Shown: piece after piece, positions 5,654 to 5,773 of the stretch | Position numbering within the stretch: the first letter of the stretch is position 1 | Layout: each line of letters starts with the position of its first letter | Source: Acidobacteriaceae bacterium | GTDB taxonomy: Bacteria > Acidobacteriota > Terriglobia > Terriglobales > Acidobacteriaceae | DNA: 5,773 bases | Assembly (NCBI GenBank): GCA_003166055.1 | Contig: PMWR01000300.1 | Location: 1 to 5,773 of the forward strand | Direction: 5' to 3' | Program-made: the position numbers and the translations under genes | The notes under the pieces: generated by a model | What the model was told of the DNA's origin: nothing | Database searches by the model: none | What the model saw: only the letters and a program-made list of their open reading frames with translations

Positions 5654-5773
5654 CTATTGGAAATAAGCTCTGTTCTTTTCGGCGAAGTGCGCCTTGTCGG
5701 CAGGCAGTTCGTCCTCGGCGAAGATTGCGTTCTGGGCACAGATTCCGGCGCAGTTTCCGCAATCGATGCACTC
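5654..5773 (-). CDS. 4Fe-4S ferredoxin, C-terminal 39 residues (cut by window edge)
   Basis: The minus strand reads in from the right edge as ECIDCGNCAGICAQNAIFAE, then a charged tail ending RAYFQ and TAG at 5656-5654. The motif C-x2-C-x2-C-x3-C (residues 2, 5, 8 and 12 of the fragment) followed by AIFAEDELP is characteristic of bacterial-type ferredoxins, small cytoplasmic electron carriers binding 4Fe-4S clusters. The acidic segment and 'AEKNRAYF' ending resemble the end of FdxA-type 7Fe ferredoxins. The fourth Cys is followed by Ala where Pro is usual. The start and N-terminal cluster lie outside the window, so the cluster count cannot be judged. The gene converges on the secreted-protein gene. 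The short overlapping frames to its left (down to about 5482) are not real. Confidence 0.85.
   Translation of the reverse strand, partial: ECIDCGNCAGICAQNAIFAEDELPADKAHFAEKNRAYFQ

Overview
The window looks like chromosomal DNA from a GC-rich Acidobacteriota member, probably Terriglobia or Acidobacteriales. I infer this from the look of the large secreted protein, the PIN toxin partner, and intergenic hairpin repeats built on GGGCTAAAGCCC and GCACGACT-GA-AGTCGTGC, which I associate from memory with that phylum. No database search was possible, so the taxonomy is inference.

Layout. The first ~143 bases hold no callable gene. Bases 144-955 (minus strand) are a broken M50-type membrane zinc metallopeptidase: the HEYAH motif and the membrane-rich C-terminal half are both present, but an in-frame TGA and a frameshift separate them. 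Upstream of it lie three degenerate 15-bp tandem repeats (965-1009). Bases 1068-2275 (minus) are a two-gene operon with a 4-bp start/stop overlap. Its first gene encodes a large (241 aa) putative antitoxin with an antitoxin-like C-terminal tail. Its second gene encodes a PIN-domain, VapC-like toxin of 161 aa in which two of the four expected acidic active-site positions are altered. A 524-bp intergenic region follows, with a perfect 13-bp palindrome upstream of the operon and, at the other end, a -10-like TACAAT placed so close to the next start codon that the transcript may be leaderless.

Bases 2800-5358 (plus) encode an 852-aa exported protein of unknown function. It has a clear Sec signal peptide, six mature-region cysteines, beta-rich segments that may be IPT/TIG- or Ig-like, and a Pro/Ala/Thr/Gln-rich tail. 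The convergent gap after it contains a perfect 18-bp tandem duplication, a palindromic REP-like element, and a hairpin-plus-T-run that may terminate the gene. At the right edge (5773-5654, minus) is the C-terminal end of a 4Fe-4S ferredoxin, cut by the window boundary.

The toxin-antitoxin pair and the broken protease lie on the same strand, and both carry signs of functional erosion. The secreted-protein gene and the ferredoxin are separate units. I see no CRISPR array, RNA gene, integrase or insertion sequence. The nearest thing to an undescribed system is the PIN toxin with its oversized, multi-part antitoxin.
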